From: UBA7332 sp051657165
GTDB taxonomy: Bacteria > Bacteroidota > Bacteroidia > Bacteroidales > UBA7332
DNA: 64,000 bases
Assembly: GCA_051657165.1 (NCBI GenBank)
Contig: JBOFKD010000302.1
Coordinates: forward strand, 1 to 64,000
Direction: 5' to 3'
Positions 26,849-35,970 of this stretch are shown here, in pieces (the first letter of the stretch is position 1; each line of letters opens with the position of its first letter). The position numbers were made by a program, and so were the translations under genes. A model generated the notes under the pieces. It saw only the letters and a list, made by a program, of their open reading frames with translations, ran no database searches and was not told the origin of the DNA.

Positions 26849-26922
26849 CTCTTCAGGTAGGGCTTGAACCTACGACCCCCTGATTAACAGTCAGGTGCTC
26901 TAACCAACTGAGCTACTGAAGA
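26849..26922 (-). tRNA. tRNA-Asn (GUU), first in the transcript
   Basis: Same cloverleaf and identical sequence as the copy at 26746-26819, separated by 29 bp; a tandem duplication read from one promoter at 26994-27001. CCA is not encoded. Confidence 0.97.
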
Positions 26923-26993
26923 AGGTTTAAATGACATTTATTCGTTAAGAACATTTTGTCACTCTTAGCATCGTTTTTTTCTCGATTGCGTTG

Positions 26994-27001
26994 CAAAAGT
27001 A
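26994..27001 (-). promoter_or_regulatory. -7 promoter box of the tRNA-Asn unit
   Basis: Minus-strand TACTTTTG, an exact TAnnTTTG match followed by C, about 70 bp before the first tRNA. Diverges from the kinase promoter at 27025. Confidence 0.5.
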
Positions 27002-27024
27002 ATCGCTTATTTTAAAATATGCAA

Positions 27025-27032
27025 TATATTTG
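27025..27032 (+). promoter_or_regulatory. -7 promoter box of the PfkB kinase gene
   Basis: TATATTTG followed by C, exact TAnnTTTG, ends 20 bp before the ATG at 27053, leaving a leader of about 12 bases. Confidence 0.55.
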
Positions 27033-27052
27033 CAGAAAAATTATTGCAATAA

Positions 27053-28039
27053 ATGAAAGTATTAGGAGTGGGGAATGCCCTTGTAGACGTATTAGTCCGA
27101 TTAGAATCAGAGACTTATCTAGAAAAAATGAGCCTTCCAAAAGGTAGCATGCAATTGATAGATGAGGACGGATTAATGCGAATTTTAGAGGCAATTCGTG
27201 ATTATGACACCTTTTTAGCGACAGGCGGATCTGCCGCTAACGCTATTTGTGGACTTGCCAGAATGGGAATCGAGGCAGGTTTTATTGGTAAAACCGGGAA
27301 TGATTATTACGGAAATTTTTACAAAGAGGATTTAAATAAGAATGGCGTTCATACATATTTATTGAATGACACTATCTCTTCGGGCTGTGCAATGACTATG
27401 ATTACGCCGGACGGAGAAAGAACATTTGGTACATATTTAGGCGCTGCGGCTAACCTTGAAGTAAAAGATCTAACCAAAGAAATGTTTTTAGGCTATGACT
27501 ACTTCTTTATTGAAGGCTATTTAGTACAAAGCCCTGAATTCATCCGTCATGCTGTAAAAATGGCAAAAGATGCAGGTTGCAAAGTTGTACTGGATCTTGC
27601 CAGCTATAATATAGTGAAAGCAAATCATGCTTTCTTCGGAGAGTTACTTCGTTCGACAGATATTGTTTTTGCAAACGAAGAAGAGGCTGCGGCATATACA
27701 AATTGTGATCCTAAAGATGCAGCACGCAAATTAGGAGAAATCTGCCCGATTGCTGTAGTGAAGATCGGACCAAGAGGATCATACATCGCTTACAACAACG
27801 AGGTAATACATGCAACTGCTACGAAAGCTAAATGCATAGACTCTACAGGAGCAGGTGATTTATACGCTGCCGGATTCCTGTATGGCATGTCTAAAAATGC
27901 ACCTCTGCTTACCTGCGGAGAAATCGGATCGTTAATCTCGGGACATGTTATTGAATGTATCGGGACTAAGATGAGCGAACGCGTTTGGACCTCTATAAAG
28001 AAAGACGTTGTGCGAATGCTGAATACAGATCATATTTAA
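27053..28039 (+). CDS. PfkB-family sugar/nucleoside kinase, adenosine kinase-like
   Basis: A 328-residue ribokinase-fold kinase. Seen: GVGNALVDVLV at the start, the N-terminal signature ATGGSAANAICGLARMG (about 57-73) followed by GFIGKTGNDYYG, and the C-terminal PfkB signature DSTGAGDLYAAGFLYG (about 262-277) with the catalytic Asp in GAGD. Bacteroidota proteins of this type are usually annotated adenosine kinase, phosphorylating adenosine to AMP in purine salvage; a sugar substrate cannot be excluded from sequence alone. Own promoter and strong terminator, so monocistronic. Confidence 0.88.
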   Translation: MKVLGVGNALVDVLVRLESETYLEKMSLPKGSMQLIDEDGLMRILEAIRDYDTFLATGGSAANAICGLARMGIEAGFIGKTGNDYYGNFYKEDLNKNGVHTYLLNDTISSGCAMTMITPDGERTFGTYLGAAANLEVKDLTKEMFLGYDYFFIEGYLVQSPEFIRHAVKMAKDAGCKVVLDLASYNIVKANHAFFGELLRSTDIVFANEEEAAAYTNCDPKDAARKLGEICPIAVVKIGPRGSYIAYNNEVIHATATKAKCIDSTGAGDLYAAGFLYGMSKNAPLLTCGEIGSLISGHVIECIGTKMSERVWTSIKKDVVRMLNTDHI

Positions 28040-28058
28040 ATCTTGCAGCAAATGCATA

Positions 28059-28104
28059 AAAAAAGGTAAGCAACAAACACAGGATTTGTCGCTTACCTTT
28101 TTTT
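28059..28104 (+). terminator. Terminator of the PfkB kinase gene
   Basis: GGTAAGC pairs with GCTTACC, extended by ACAAA/TTTGT, flanked by A's and a run of seven T's (28065-28104). Starts 20 bp after the stop. Confidence 0.9.
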
Positions 28105-28224
28105 ATTTTCAAGTGAGGAGTAAGAAAACGAAAGTGTAAAGTCAATCCGTCATGAGTTTCCGAACCCGCCAACCCATTCAGTAAAAGTCATTTCAGGACT
28201 GTAATATATCTTTCATTCCACAGC

Positions 28225-29238
28225 CTATATTTCAATATCCACTTCGTATGATTTCCAGCCATTTACAAAAACTTCAACCGCCAGATTAGAGTACATCCGG
28301 ATTTCAAATTCGAAATAATCCTCCCGGTCCAGATCCTCTTGTGAATTATATTTTGGATGCTTCAGAATAGCAGCAACTATATCAATTTTAAGAATATTCG
28401 TTTTCGTAACCGGATCATCCAGATACAGCATCGGATTACGATCTGTCATAAGTCTGAGCATATTAAAATTATAATGCACAGAGCCCGACTCGCTTTTGAC
28501 TGACGTAGAAAGATACTTCACCTCGCGGGCATTATCAGGCAATGCATTCATATAATCATATTGAGAGTTACGGGCAATGCAATAAGTATCATACAGACTC
28601 TGTCGTCCTTCTGCCAGACCAGACTCCCCTACTCTTTTTACAATTACATCCAGCTTTTTCAGGTTTTTCATCATAGAGACTGACACATGAGACATTTCTC
28701 CCGCTTTGGCCGACAATTCGAATGAAGGAACATTCCCGTAAAAAATATCAGACAGCTCCTGAATAAGAATCCGTCCATTTTCAAATCCGTAACGGCGGGT
28801 CACCATTAAACGGAAATCATCTTTTGTCGTAACTCCTTTCTGCAACTTATCTATAAACTGATCTTTATCAGCGTCAAACACATGACAAAGCATATAATCA
28901 TTACCATACTCACGACTTCCCCAGACCATAGCCGAGTAGCGCCCTTCAGGCAGACGAATCCTCATACGATAATCCTTTTGCCGCATGATATCCTCAGCAT
29001 GGAACGAATCAAAATACTTTCCTTCATCGTCAAAAAACAATACTGTAAGATAATTTACCGAAGAGTTGAAAAGATCGACAGGTCTTCCCTGCTCCCAGTA
29101 TTTATTGTTCAATTCATATTTAAATGAAAACGTGACACCCTGACCACATTCAGACATATCTTCCGAAAAGCAGCCGGTAAAGAGAAGGAGAAAAAGCAGA
29201 TAAAATATTTTTCCTTTATAAAAGCATCGAAATTCCAT
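28225..29238 (-). CDS. FimB/Mfa2-family fimbrial anchor lipoprotein
   Basis: About 337 residues from the ATG at 29238 (MEFRCFYKGK); an ATG 15 bases upstream is also possible. The signal ends in LFTGC, lipobox Cys at residue 23. After it come FSFKYELN, NYLTVLFFDDEGKYF and LPEGRYSAMVWGS, the pattern of Mfa2/FimB anchors that terminate and tether Bacteroidales type V pili. Two transthyretin-like domains are expected by family. No FimA/Mfa1 stalk or tip genes are nearby, so it is an orphan anchor or serves pili encoded elsewhere. Upstream is a promoter at 29361. Confidence 0.8.
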   Translation of the reverse strand: MEFRCFYKGKIFYLLFLLLFTGCFSEDMSECGQGVTFSFKYELNNKYWEQGRPVDLFNSSVNYLTVLFFDDEGKYFDSFHAEDIMRQKDYRMRIRLPEGRYSAMVWGSREYGNDYMLCHVFDADKDQFIDKLQKGVTTKDDFRLMVTRRYGFENGRILIQELSDIFYGNVPSFELSAKAGEMSHVSVSMMKNLKKLDVIVKRVGESGLAEGRQSLYDTYCIARNSQYDYMNALPDNAREVKYLSTSVKSESGSVHYNFNMLRLMTDRNPMLYLDDPVTKTNILKIDIVAAILKHPKYNSQEDLDREDYFEFEIRMYSNLAVEVFVNGWKSYEVDIEI

Positions 29239-29360
29239 ATTAGTTAAGCTCATGACAAAAAATAATTACAAGATCATTCTGATTTCCGGAAAGTTAGTCA
29301 AAATTAAGTCTGATGACTCAATGCCGGGATGATCTCAATAGATGCGTAGTGATTTGAGTG

Positions 29361-29368
29361 CAAATATA
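29361..29368 (-). promoter_or_regulatory. -7 promoter box of the fimbrial anchor gene
   Basis: Minus-strand TATATTTG followed by C, an exact TAnnTTTG match, leaving a leader of about 115 bases to the ATG at 29238. Confidence 0.5.
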
Positions 29369-29449
29369 TAATTTTCTATTAAAGATTGAGAAAATAATTG
29401 AACACATATACTTAAAGAATAAACAAAGAGGATTATATATATAAATAAA

Positions 29450-29475
29450 CCGGTCTCTCTTCACAGAGAAACCGG
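29450..29475 (-). terminator. Possible terminator of the AraC gene
   Basis: On the minus strand CCGGTTTCTCT pairs with AGAGAGACCGG around GTGA, followed by TTTATTTATAT. It is about 215 bp after the AraC stop, so it may belong to an untranslated tail. Confidence 0.5.
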
Positions 29476-29690
29476 AACAATACAATAGACTCAAAGAGCA
29501 TTACGCTCTATCTGAAAAAGTTGGATTTATAATTTTTTTTAATCATCCTGATCAATCGAACAAATACAACTCATAAACCTATGAGGGTTATACTTGTTCA
29601 CGATGCAAAACTAATCATTTTTAATGAATTCTTAATACACAAGAAGCCAGTTATTTATCAGATTAAAGACATTTTATTTTACATTTACGA

Positions 29691-30548
29691 CTATTCATCT
29701 GACTTTCGGCCTCTGACCGCCTTGGGTGTTGCCCCAAAATACTTTCTGCAATAGGTATTAAAATGAGAAACAGATGAAAATCCATACTCGGCAACAATCT
29801 GTTTTATAGGAATTGATTCATCTCTCAATTTATCTTCAATAGGTGCCACCATTTGTTTTCGCATCCATTGATAAGGAGTTTCGTTAAAATGAAGTCTGAA
29901 CATTCGCTGAAAGCTTTTTAAACCGTAACCACAAAGATCCGCCAGCTCCTTTGCTGTCTTTGCCTGCTGATAAGTACTCATTACTTTGGTCCGAAAGTCA
30001 AGAGAGGTCGAAACATTCTGCCTGAAAGCCTCTACACTGGCCTCGTCAGAATAATATTTTTCAAAAATAAATGTAAGTTCGCGTAGCTTCACATCATAGA
30101 GTGTTTGACTAAAATCCAATCCATCCATGTGATAACGGCGTAATTGATTAAGAAATAGCAACAGAGGCTCTTTAACGGGAAGAACAAAGTTATGATTACA
30201 GAATCTCACCTTCTGACTACTCCCGTTCTCCTGCATCTCCGGACTAGTAATCCATAAAGAATCCCGATAGTACAAAATCATAACACAACTATCCTGCTTA
30301 ATATTCATCCTCAACGAGAATGGTGCTTCTATAAAAGCAAACTCCCGCCCCTTTAGCCGCTGACTTTCAACCAGCTCATTTCCAAAAGAAAGTTCTCCAT
30401 GAAGAAGAAACAACAATAAATTATCTTTTTCTGACACAATTGACTTTGACCGACTTTCATTAGTCAGATCCACTACGGTAAACAAATAACCGGGACCTAT
30501 CTCGTGAGGCTTACAAACCTGTGACTTATCTTCATCTTTTCTATGCAT
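29691..30548 (-). CDS. AraC-family transcriptional regulator
   Basis: About 285 residues from the ATG at 30548; a GTG 27 bases upstream is less likely. The last ~100 residues form the double helix-turn-helix DNA-binding domain: TAKELADLCGYGLKSFQRMFRLHF and IPIKQIVAEYGFSSVSHFNTYCRKYFGATP. The N-terminal ~180 residues would be the sensing domain; I see no known ligand motif. It is divergent from the PutA-like gene with about 540 bp between start codons, so control of proline catabolism is the natural guess, by position only. A TACATTTG -7-like box lies at 30788-30795 on the minus strand. Confidence 0.88.
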   Translation of the reverse strand: MHRKDEDKSQVCKPHEIGPGYLFTVVDLTNESRSKSIVSEKDNLLLFLLHGELSFGNELVESQRLKGREFAFIEAPFSLRMNIKQDSCVMILYYRDSLWITSPEMQENGSSQKVRFCNHNFVLPVKEPLLLFLNQLRRYHMDGLDFSQTLYDVKLRELTFIFEKYYSDEASVEAFRQNVSTSLDFRTKVMSTYQQAKTAKELADLCGYGLKSFQRMFRLHFNETPYQWMRKQMVAPIEDKLRDESIPIKQIVAEYGFSSVSHFNTYCRKYFGATPKAVRGRKSDE

Positions 30549-30575
30549 ACCGACCTGATAAGTTAAATAAAACAC

Positions 30576-31086
30576 TCAATGTCAAACTTCAATCCTTCTT
30601 TAATAACTGAAGCTGACACCTTATACAGTAAGAAAGTGCAAACTAAATTCTCCGAACAATACAATATTTATTGGTTACGGTGTAATGTAATAAAACAACA
30701 TTCAACATTCATTCAAGACATAACTTTGATTCCGTACATATATGATCTTCTCTTACTTCTAAGCAGCGATCTCATCCAAAACGAGTGCAAATGTATTAAA
30801 ATCACATAAAATAAACATCTTTAAGACAGAATTCATTGTTACATATTTTCGACAAACTTTTATACATTTCAGATTTAACACAAACAGAAATAAATATTAG
30901 AGTCATATTTATTAATATTATTTCAATTTCAAACTACAATACAATATTTTACTTGAAAAAATAATATTTCATCCCCTTAATACTATAATAATAAACATTT
31001 TATATTTATTTGCGTTATAATTACAAATTCGGTTTTCTATTTTACTTTTCAAAAATCAACAGTATTCACCTAAAAACACTCTGACC
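30576..31086. other. Divergent regulatory stretch between araC-type gene and putA
   Basis: An AT-rich intergenic region between divergent genes. Minus-strand TACATTTG (30788-30795) could drive the regulator with a long leader. The plus side has only an imperfect -7 (TTTATTTG near 31008) for the PutA gene, as expected for an activator-dependent promoter. A 76-codon plus frame here has no family features and I do not call it. Confidence 0.55.
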
Positions 31087-34000
31087 ATGAGCAAAGTCAC
31101 AATTCCGGAAGTCATTGAATGGGTACAATCCTTTCATTCAAAAAGTACACATGCTTTGACTGCATCAGAAAGAAAAGAGCAAAAAAAGTACGCGACACTT
31201 GTACAGACACCGCGGGATAAATTCATTTTATCTTGCATGCTGGATCAATCCACACAAATCCGCAACAATAAAAAACTGTCTTATCAGATTAAAGGGCTTG
31301 TTGACGAATACGGCAGTCCCAGCTTCTTCTCATTCTCCGAAAAGCTATTAATGACTTTGTTCGCCGGATTCGGATATCACTTTGACAATATTGCGATGTC
31401 TGTATTTAAAGATGAAATACGCAAAGAAACATCAAATGTTATCATTGATGAGGCCCGTCCTAAACTTACCGAACATCTGGCTATGAGAAAAAAAGATGGC
31501 ATCATAGAAAATGTTAATCTTCTCGGAGAAGTTGTTCTTGGAAACAACGAAGCTGATCACCGGTATAAGCATTATCTCAGAGCTCTTGAACAACCCGACA
31601 TAACTTATATATCCATAAAACTTTCAGGAATATACGCACAGATACATCCGCTGAACTATGAGCAAAGCAGAAAAGATTTGTGCGAACGCGTAGCAGCCAT
31701 ATTTCAGAAAGCAATCGACAATCCGTACGTTAATCTGAATGGAAAGAAAGTATCCAAATTTGTAAATCTGGACATGGAAGAGTATAAAGATATACATTTA
31801 ACGATGGATGTCTTTAAAACAGTTCTTGCCATGCCACAATTTAAGAATTATACAGCGGGGATTGTTATTCAGGCTTATCTGCCTGATGCCTGGGATCTGC
31901 AAAGCGAATTACTGGAATTTGCCAAAGCCCGCTTTGAAGATGGAGGAGCTCCGCTAAAAATGCGTCTGGTAAAAGGCGCGAACCTGCAAATGGAGGAGAT
32001 TATATCTTCACTTAAACATTGGACTGTTCCGGTTTACGATACTAAAATTGCTGTAGATGCAAATTATCTGAAAATAATAGACCGCGCTCTTGACCCCGAC
32101 AATATCAAGGCTCTTCGTGTTGGTGTTGCATCCCACAACTTGTTCACAATTGGTTATGCCTTTTTGCTGAGCCAGAAGAATCTGGTGCAGGATTATGTAT
32201 CTTTTGAAATGCTGGAAGGAATGGCAAACCACCTGGCCCGAACAATGAGATCTATGGATAAACAACTTATCCTTTATACTCCTGTGGTCAAAAAAGAACA
32301 TTTTCTGAATGCAATATCTTATCTGGTAAGACGCCTGGACGAAAACACAAGCAAAGATAATTTCCTTCGGTATTCCTTCAATCTGAAAGTCGGCAGTCCG
32401 GACTGGAACTTTCTTGTAGATCAGTTCACTTCTGCTTTCAATATGAAGAATGATATTTCGGCTACCCCGAAACGCAAGCAAAACAGAATGATGCCGCCTC
32501 CTGAGACAGGTGATGCTGATGTATTTGTAAATGAAGCAGACACAGACTTCGACCTTCCGTCTCAAAGAGACTGGGTTAAAGCCATTGTTCAGAAATGGCA
32601 AAAAGGTACGAATTCTCCGACAATAACCATCCCTGTACAAATCGGCAAAGAAGGCATGGATGCTGCCCAATACAAAAGTTATACAGACAGATGCCAGAGC
32701 GATACTGTCACCACATTTAAAATGGGATTATGCAATGCAGATCAAATGAAACAAATTCTGGATATTGCAGACAGAGATGACTCTTTATGGAGCCAGACCT
32801 CTCTAAAAGACAGAAAAAAAATTCTTATGAAGACAGCTGATTTGCTGAACGCAAGACGCGGGGATCTTATCGGATGTATGTCTGCCGTTACGGGGAAAAC
32901 GATCATGGAAGGTGATGTTGAAGTATCAGAAGCTGTGGACTTTTGCCGCTTCTATCCTATATCTATGATTGATTTCGAAAATCTGGAAACTGTTAAGAGC
33001 TCACCAAAAGGAGTTGTTTTAGTTGTTTCGCCATGGAATTTCCCTTTAGCTATTCCGGTTGGAGGTGTTGCCGCTGCACTTACAGGCGGTAACCGTGTAA
33101 TATTAAAACCAGCAACAGTAGCAGCCCCGATAGCCCGGGAGTTTGCTAAATGCTTCTGGGACGCAGGTGTTCCGAGAGATGTTCTTCAGGTTGTTGTATG
33201 TGACACCTATCAGACTCTCAGCATACTTACGACCAGTCCGGTTATAAAACACACAATCCTGACCGGTGGCACGGACACAGCCTTTGCTATATTAAAAGAA
33301 AACCCAAAATGCCCGCTATCAGCAGAAACCGGTGGTAAAAATGCTATAATACTCACAGAGTGCGGTGATCAGGATCATGCTATCCAGAATATTGTTACTT
33401 CAGCTTTCAGTAATGCCGGACAGAAATGTTCTGCCTGTTCTCTGCTATTGCTTGAAAAGGGTGTGTATAATGATCCTGATTTTAGAAAGAAACTTACAGA
33501 TGCTGTAACCAGTATTTTATATGGCTCACCATGGGACACGAAGAATATCGTTGGCCCGATGATTACAAATCATAATGAAAAACTTGATACTGCTCTTCAG
33601 CTCGAAGCAGGAGAAGAATGGCTGGTTCCGCCAACATTTGCAGATCAGGACAAATTCATTCTTAAACCTTGTGTTAAATGGGGAGTAAGAAAAGGCAACT
33701 TCACATTTGAGAATGAAATATTTGCGCCTGTACTATCTGTCGTATGCATTGATTCGCTGCAAGAAGGTATTGAGCTGGTTAATTCACTGGAGTACGGGTT
33801 AACATCGGGTATACAAACACTCAGTAAAGACGAACGTGAACTTTGGAAAAGTAAAATTATTGCCGGCAATCTCTATATCAACCGGGGCATAACCGGAGCA
33901 ATTGTGAACAGACAACCGTTCGGCGGGATGAAGCGCTCTGCATTTGGTGGCGGACTAAAAGCCGGGGGAGTTAACTATGTATCAACATTTGTGAACTTTA

Positions 34001-34596
34001 TCGAAAAAGAAACACAGGTTTCAGATGACAAAGCTCTTCCGTATTTTGAAAAATTACAGGAGCTGTTCCCCGATCAGAATGATTTGAGAATGCTTAAGAA
34101 AGCTATTCGCAGCTATGCCAGAAATTACGATACTATTTTCTGTAAAGAGACTGATGTGAATCACATCTACGGTGAGCAAAATACAACCCGTTATCTTCCT
34201 CTGAAGAACTGCTGTTTGCGCGTAAACGCAGGCGATAAACCAATAGATATTGCATTGGTGGCTCTTGGAGCTTATGGATGCAAAACTCCATTAACAATAT
34301 CTCTGGACAATCAGTATACCGAAATGCAACGCATCAAACAGATCGCTGAAGAATGCCAGGCTGTCATACTGATCCAAAATGAAGAAGAATTTATCAGCAA
34401 CATGCAGAACTTTGAACGGATCAGAACCTGCAATGATAAATACTCGGATGCCATTTATAACAAAGCTGCCGCTTCTGGTATATATATAGCTAATTCCCGA
34501 CCTCTAAGCGAAGGCAGAATCGAGCTGCTTCATTACCTGAAAGAGCAAAGTATTTCCTTTGAATATCATCGCTATGGTAGTTTTATTGGCGAATGA
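31087..34596 (+). CDS. putA: Bifunctional proline dehydrogenase / glutamate-semialdehyde dehydrogenase
   Basis: A 1169-residue fusion that oxidises proline to P5C (FAD) and then glutamate semialdehyde to glutamate (NAD). ProDH half (about 90-460): YISIKLSGIYAQI, HLTMDVFK, MRLVKGANL (near 291), VASHNLFT and the Arg-rich YLVRRLDENT. ALDH half (about 520-1000): VVSPWNFPLAIPVGG, LSAETGGKNA, catalytic Cys 781 in GQKCSACS, FENEIFAPVLSV and NRQPFGGMKRSAFGG. A ~160-residue tail (1010-1169) has no catalytic motif. No N-terminal ribbon-helix-helix DNA-binding domain, unlike E. coli PutA, so it does not repress itself; an AraC-type gene is divergent. It could also finish the arginine pathway of rocF-rocD. 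Confidence 0.95.
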   Translation: MSKVTIPEVIEWVQSFHSKSTHALTASERKEQKKYATLVQTPRDKFILSCMLDQSTQIRNNKKLSYQIKGLVDEYGSPSFFSFSEKLLMTLFAGFGYHFDNIAMSVFKDEIRKETSNVIIDEARPKLTEHLAMRKKDGIIENVNLLGEVVLGNNEADHRYKHYLRALEQPDITYISIKLSGIYAQIHPLNYEQSRKDLCERVAAIFQKAIDNPYVNLNGKKVSKFVNLDMEEYKDIHLTMDVFKTVLAMPQFKNYTAGIVIQAYLPDAWDLQSELLEFAKARFEDGGAPLKMRLVKGANLQMEEIISSLKHWTVPVYDTKIAVDANYLKIIDRALDPDNIKALRVGVASHNLFTIGYAFLLSQKNLVQDYVSFEMLEGMANHLARTMRSMDKQLILYTPVVKKEHFLNAISYLVRRLDENTSKDNFLRYSFNLKVGSPDWNFLVDQFTSAFNMKNDISATPKRKQNRMMPPPETGDADVFVNEADTDFDLPSQRDWVKAIVQKWQKGTNSPTITIPVQIGKEGMDAAQYKSYTDRCQSDTVTTFKMGLCNADQMKQILDIADRDDSLWSQTSLKDRKKILMKTADLLNARRGDLIGCMSAVTGKTIMEGDVEVSEAVDFCRFYPISMIDFENLETVKSSPKGVVLVVSPWNFPLAIPVGGVAAALTGGNRVILKPATVAAPIAREFAKCFWDAGVPRDVLQVVVCDTYQTLSILTTSPVIKHTILTGGTDTAFAILKENPKCPLSAETGGKNAIILTECGDQDHAIQNIVTSAFSNAGQKCSACSLLLLEKGVYNDPDFRKKLTDAVTSILYGSPWDTKNIVGPMITNHNEKLDTALQLEAGEEWLVPPTFADQDKFILKPCVKWGVRKGNFTFENEIFAPVLSVVCIDSLQEGIELVNSLEYGLTSGIQTLSKDERELWKSKIIAGNLYINRGITGAIVNRQPFGGMKRSAFGGGLKAGGVNYVSTFVNFIEKETQVSDDKALPYFEKLQELFPDQNDLRMLKKAIRSYARNYDTIFCKETDVNHIYGEQNTTRYLPLKNCCLRVNAGDKPIDIALVALGAYGCKTPLTISLDNQYTEMQRIKQIAEECQAVILIQNEEEFISNMQNFERIRTCNDKYSDAIYNKAAASGIYIANSRPLSEGRIELLHYLKEQSISFEYHRYGSFIGE

Positions 34597-34791
34597 TAAT
34601 TTTACAAACGGGTTATTTACCGAATATTAAACGTTTTTTCAAAACTATTAAAAACAAAAACTCTCAGCAGCACGTTATAATATCGTGAATAAGAGACAAG
34701 AGCAACTCTCTCGTAACGTCCGCTTACAAAATCTGTGTGCATTGCACGTTTCTTAGGTAATTCAATGAATTACATATTAAATTTGCGGAGT

Positions 34792-34972
34792 TAATTTCCG
34801 ATTTCATTTATTGATTTTCTCGGGAATCTGTGAGTTTACTACTCGTTACAGCGGAGAGTTGTTTTCTAACGACAATAGAGATCTGATATAGGATTTTTAG
34901 AGTTTTTCATAGTGTAGTATTAATAAGAGGGTGTGTCAAATCAATACGATCTTGACACACCCTTCTTTTTTT
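34792..34972 (+). ncRNA. Candidate small RNA with promoter and terminator
   Basis: TAAATTTG at 34778-34785, followed by C, is an exact TAnnTTTG box. About 140 bp further a perfect 11-bp hairpin with a T-run ends transcription (34929-34972). No gene lies between and the putA stop is 330 bp away, too far for an ordinary 3' end. I recognise no RNA family. It could instead be the long 3' tail of the putA message. Confidence 0.3.
34929..34972 (+). terminator. Strong intrinsic terminator
   Basis: GGGTGTGTCAA (34929-34939) pairs perfectly with TTGACACACCC (34952-34962), followed by TTCTTTTTTT. It ends either a small RNA or read-through from the PutA gene. Confidence 0.85.
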
Positions 34973-35073
34973 CACCAAAGTTAAGCCGGCAGGCTATAAT
35001 TCTTGTAATTAATGCTATTTACGGATTAGCGGATAAACACGGTTAGCGGAGTTCCTGTTTTGGTCAGTCACTT

Positions 35074-35197
35074 CACAAACAACCACCTTCGGGGTTGTGG
35101 TGCAAGTCTGGCCATCAGCCACGCTTTGAATCCTTCATCCGTTCCGATTCAGGATTCAAAACGCGGTTACAGACAAATTACACCTTCGGCGTAAAAG
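35074..35197 (+). repeat. Dispersed three-hairpin repeat, copy 3
   Basis: CACAAACAACC and the bulged hairpin CAACCACCTTCGGGGTTG at the left match copy 2 exactly. The middle stem is TTTGAATCCT (35125-35134) with AGGATTCAAA (35151-35160), unrelated in sequence to the other copies. The right end is CGCGGTTACAGACAAAT then the hairpin ACACCTTCGGCGT. It faces copy 4. Confidence 0.8.
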
Positions 35198-35240
35198 AAC
35201 AGAACAAATGGCAATGAGAATCGCATCTACAAGTTGTCGC

Positions 35241-35464
35241 ACTGATCATATACATAAAAGAAATAGAAACAAGGAGTACGGGAGTTTCAGAGCGTATGCC
35301 CGATATAATATGTTAGAGATTTATGGTAAGGGCTTTATCCCAGCGTATATAATTGTGGTGTATTCGAGATGGCATACTATTTTGAACCCCGGTCACATGC
35401 CATGTGATCCTACATTCTGCGTTATTATACTGATCCTATACATAACAAAATAGAAACAAGGAGT
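35241..35464 (+). repeat. Imperfect 37-bp direct repeat pair
   Basis: 35241-35277 and 35429-35464 share ACTGATC-TATACATAA and AATAGAAACAAGGAGT with a few substitutions and one indel. They lie between the inward-facing copies 3 and 4 of the structured repeat. The DNA between shows a near-palindrome GGTCACATG-CC-ATGTGATCC around 35392-35410 but no gene. Confidence 0.65.
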
Positions 35465-35599
35465 CTTATTTTTTTATCCTGAAAGGATAATTTGTCTGTA
35501 ACCGGGCGGTAGAAACAATCCTCCGAAGGAGTTTGATTGTTTCTACCGCCGGAAAGTAAGCACCCTCCCTCTCCACAACCCCGAAGGTGGTTGTTTGTG
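35465..35599 (-). repeat. Dispersed three-hairpin repeat, copy 4
   Basis: Read on the minus strand: left hairpin CAACCACCTTCGGGGTTG, a middle 16-bp perfect stem (35505-35520 with 35535-35550, GGCGGTAGAAACAATC on the plus strand) capped by CTCC-GAA-GGAG, then GGTTACAGACAAAT and the hairpin ATCCTTTCAGGAT. It faces copy 3 across 267 bp. Confidence 0.8.
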
Positions 35600-35670
35600 T
35601 AGCTTTCAGACCAACCGCTTTTATACACTGATCACGGATTTCTAATAACGCACATAAAGTTTGATTTTCA

Positions 35671-35880
35671 ATCAGCACTATCAGCACAATCAGCACCTCC
35701 CCATCATTAACATCTAATAATCAAACATATACACCAGCAACAAGTGTGCTGATAGGTGTGCTGATTGAAGCTCTCAGTGCTGATTCATTCGAGGTGAATC
35801 AGCACACTTATACACCTGTTAATCATCTATTTAACACAAAAGTGCTGATTGTGTCGATTCAAAACACAAAACTCTGTGTA
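35671..35880. repeat. Word block 1: ATCAGCAC sites plus shared tail
   Basis: ATCAGCAC starts at 35671, 35680 and 35689 (9-bp steps) and 35798; its complement GTGCTGAT starts at 35746, 35758, 35777 and 35842. Distances 35689-35777, 35777-35798 and 35798-35842 are 88, 21 and 44, close to multiples of 22. The block ends in a 24-bp tail (35857-35880, ATTCAAAAC then AAAACTCTGTGTA) found again at 36167-36190. Confidence 0.7.
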
Positions 35881-35970
35881 GAAAATACAGAGTAAGCTTC
35901 TCCGCTATTAGATTTCTTATACGAATGATTCATCGGAAAAACATCTGCACTCAAATTTTCCTGATTTCAA

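Larger units (their letters stand above)
29254..29690. other. Gene-free stretch between anchor and AraC genes
   Basis: It contains the fimbrial-anchor promoter (29361-29368) and a hairpin at 29450-29475; otherwise AT-rich DNA with nothing I recognise. Confidence 0.7.

Noticed and set aside
30579..30809. 76-codon plus-strand open frame upstream of putA
   Set aside because: It lies in the divergent regulatory region, has no signal, motif or family look, and starts against the AraC gene; most likely chance.
34792..34972. 6S RNA, tmRNA or RNase P RNA
   Set aside because: No long bubble hairpin, no tag frame and no RNase P core bases seen; left as an unnamed candidate.
35208..35453. 81-codon frame between structured repeats
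   Set aside because: Biased, unlike any protein I know, and made largely of the direct-repeat DNA; not supported as a gene.
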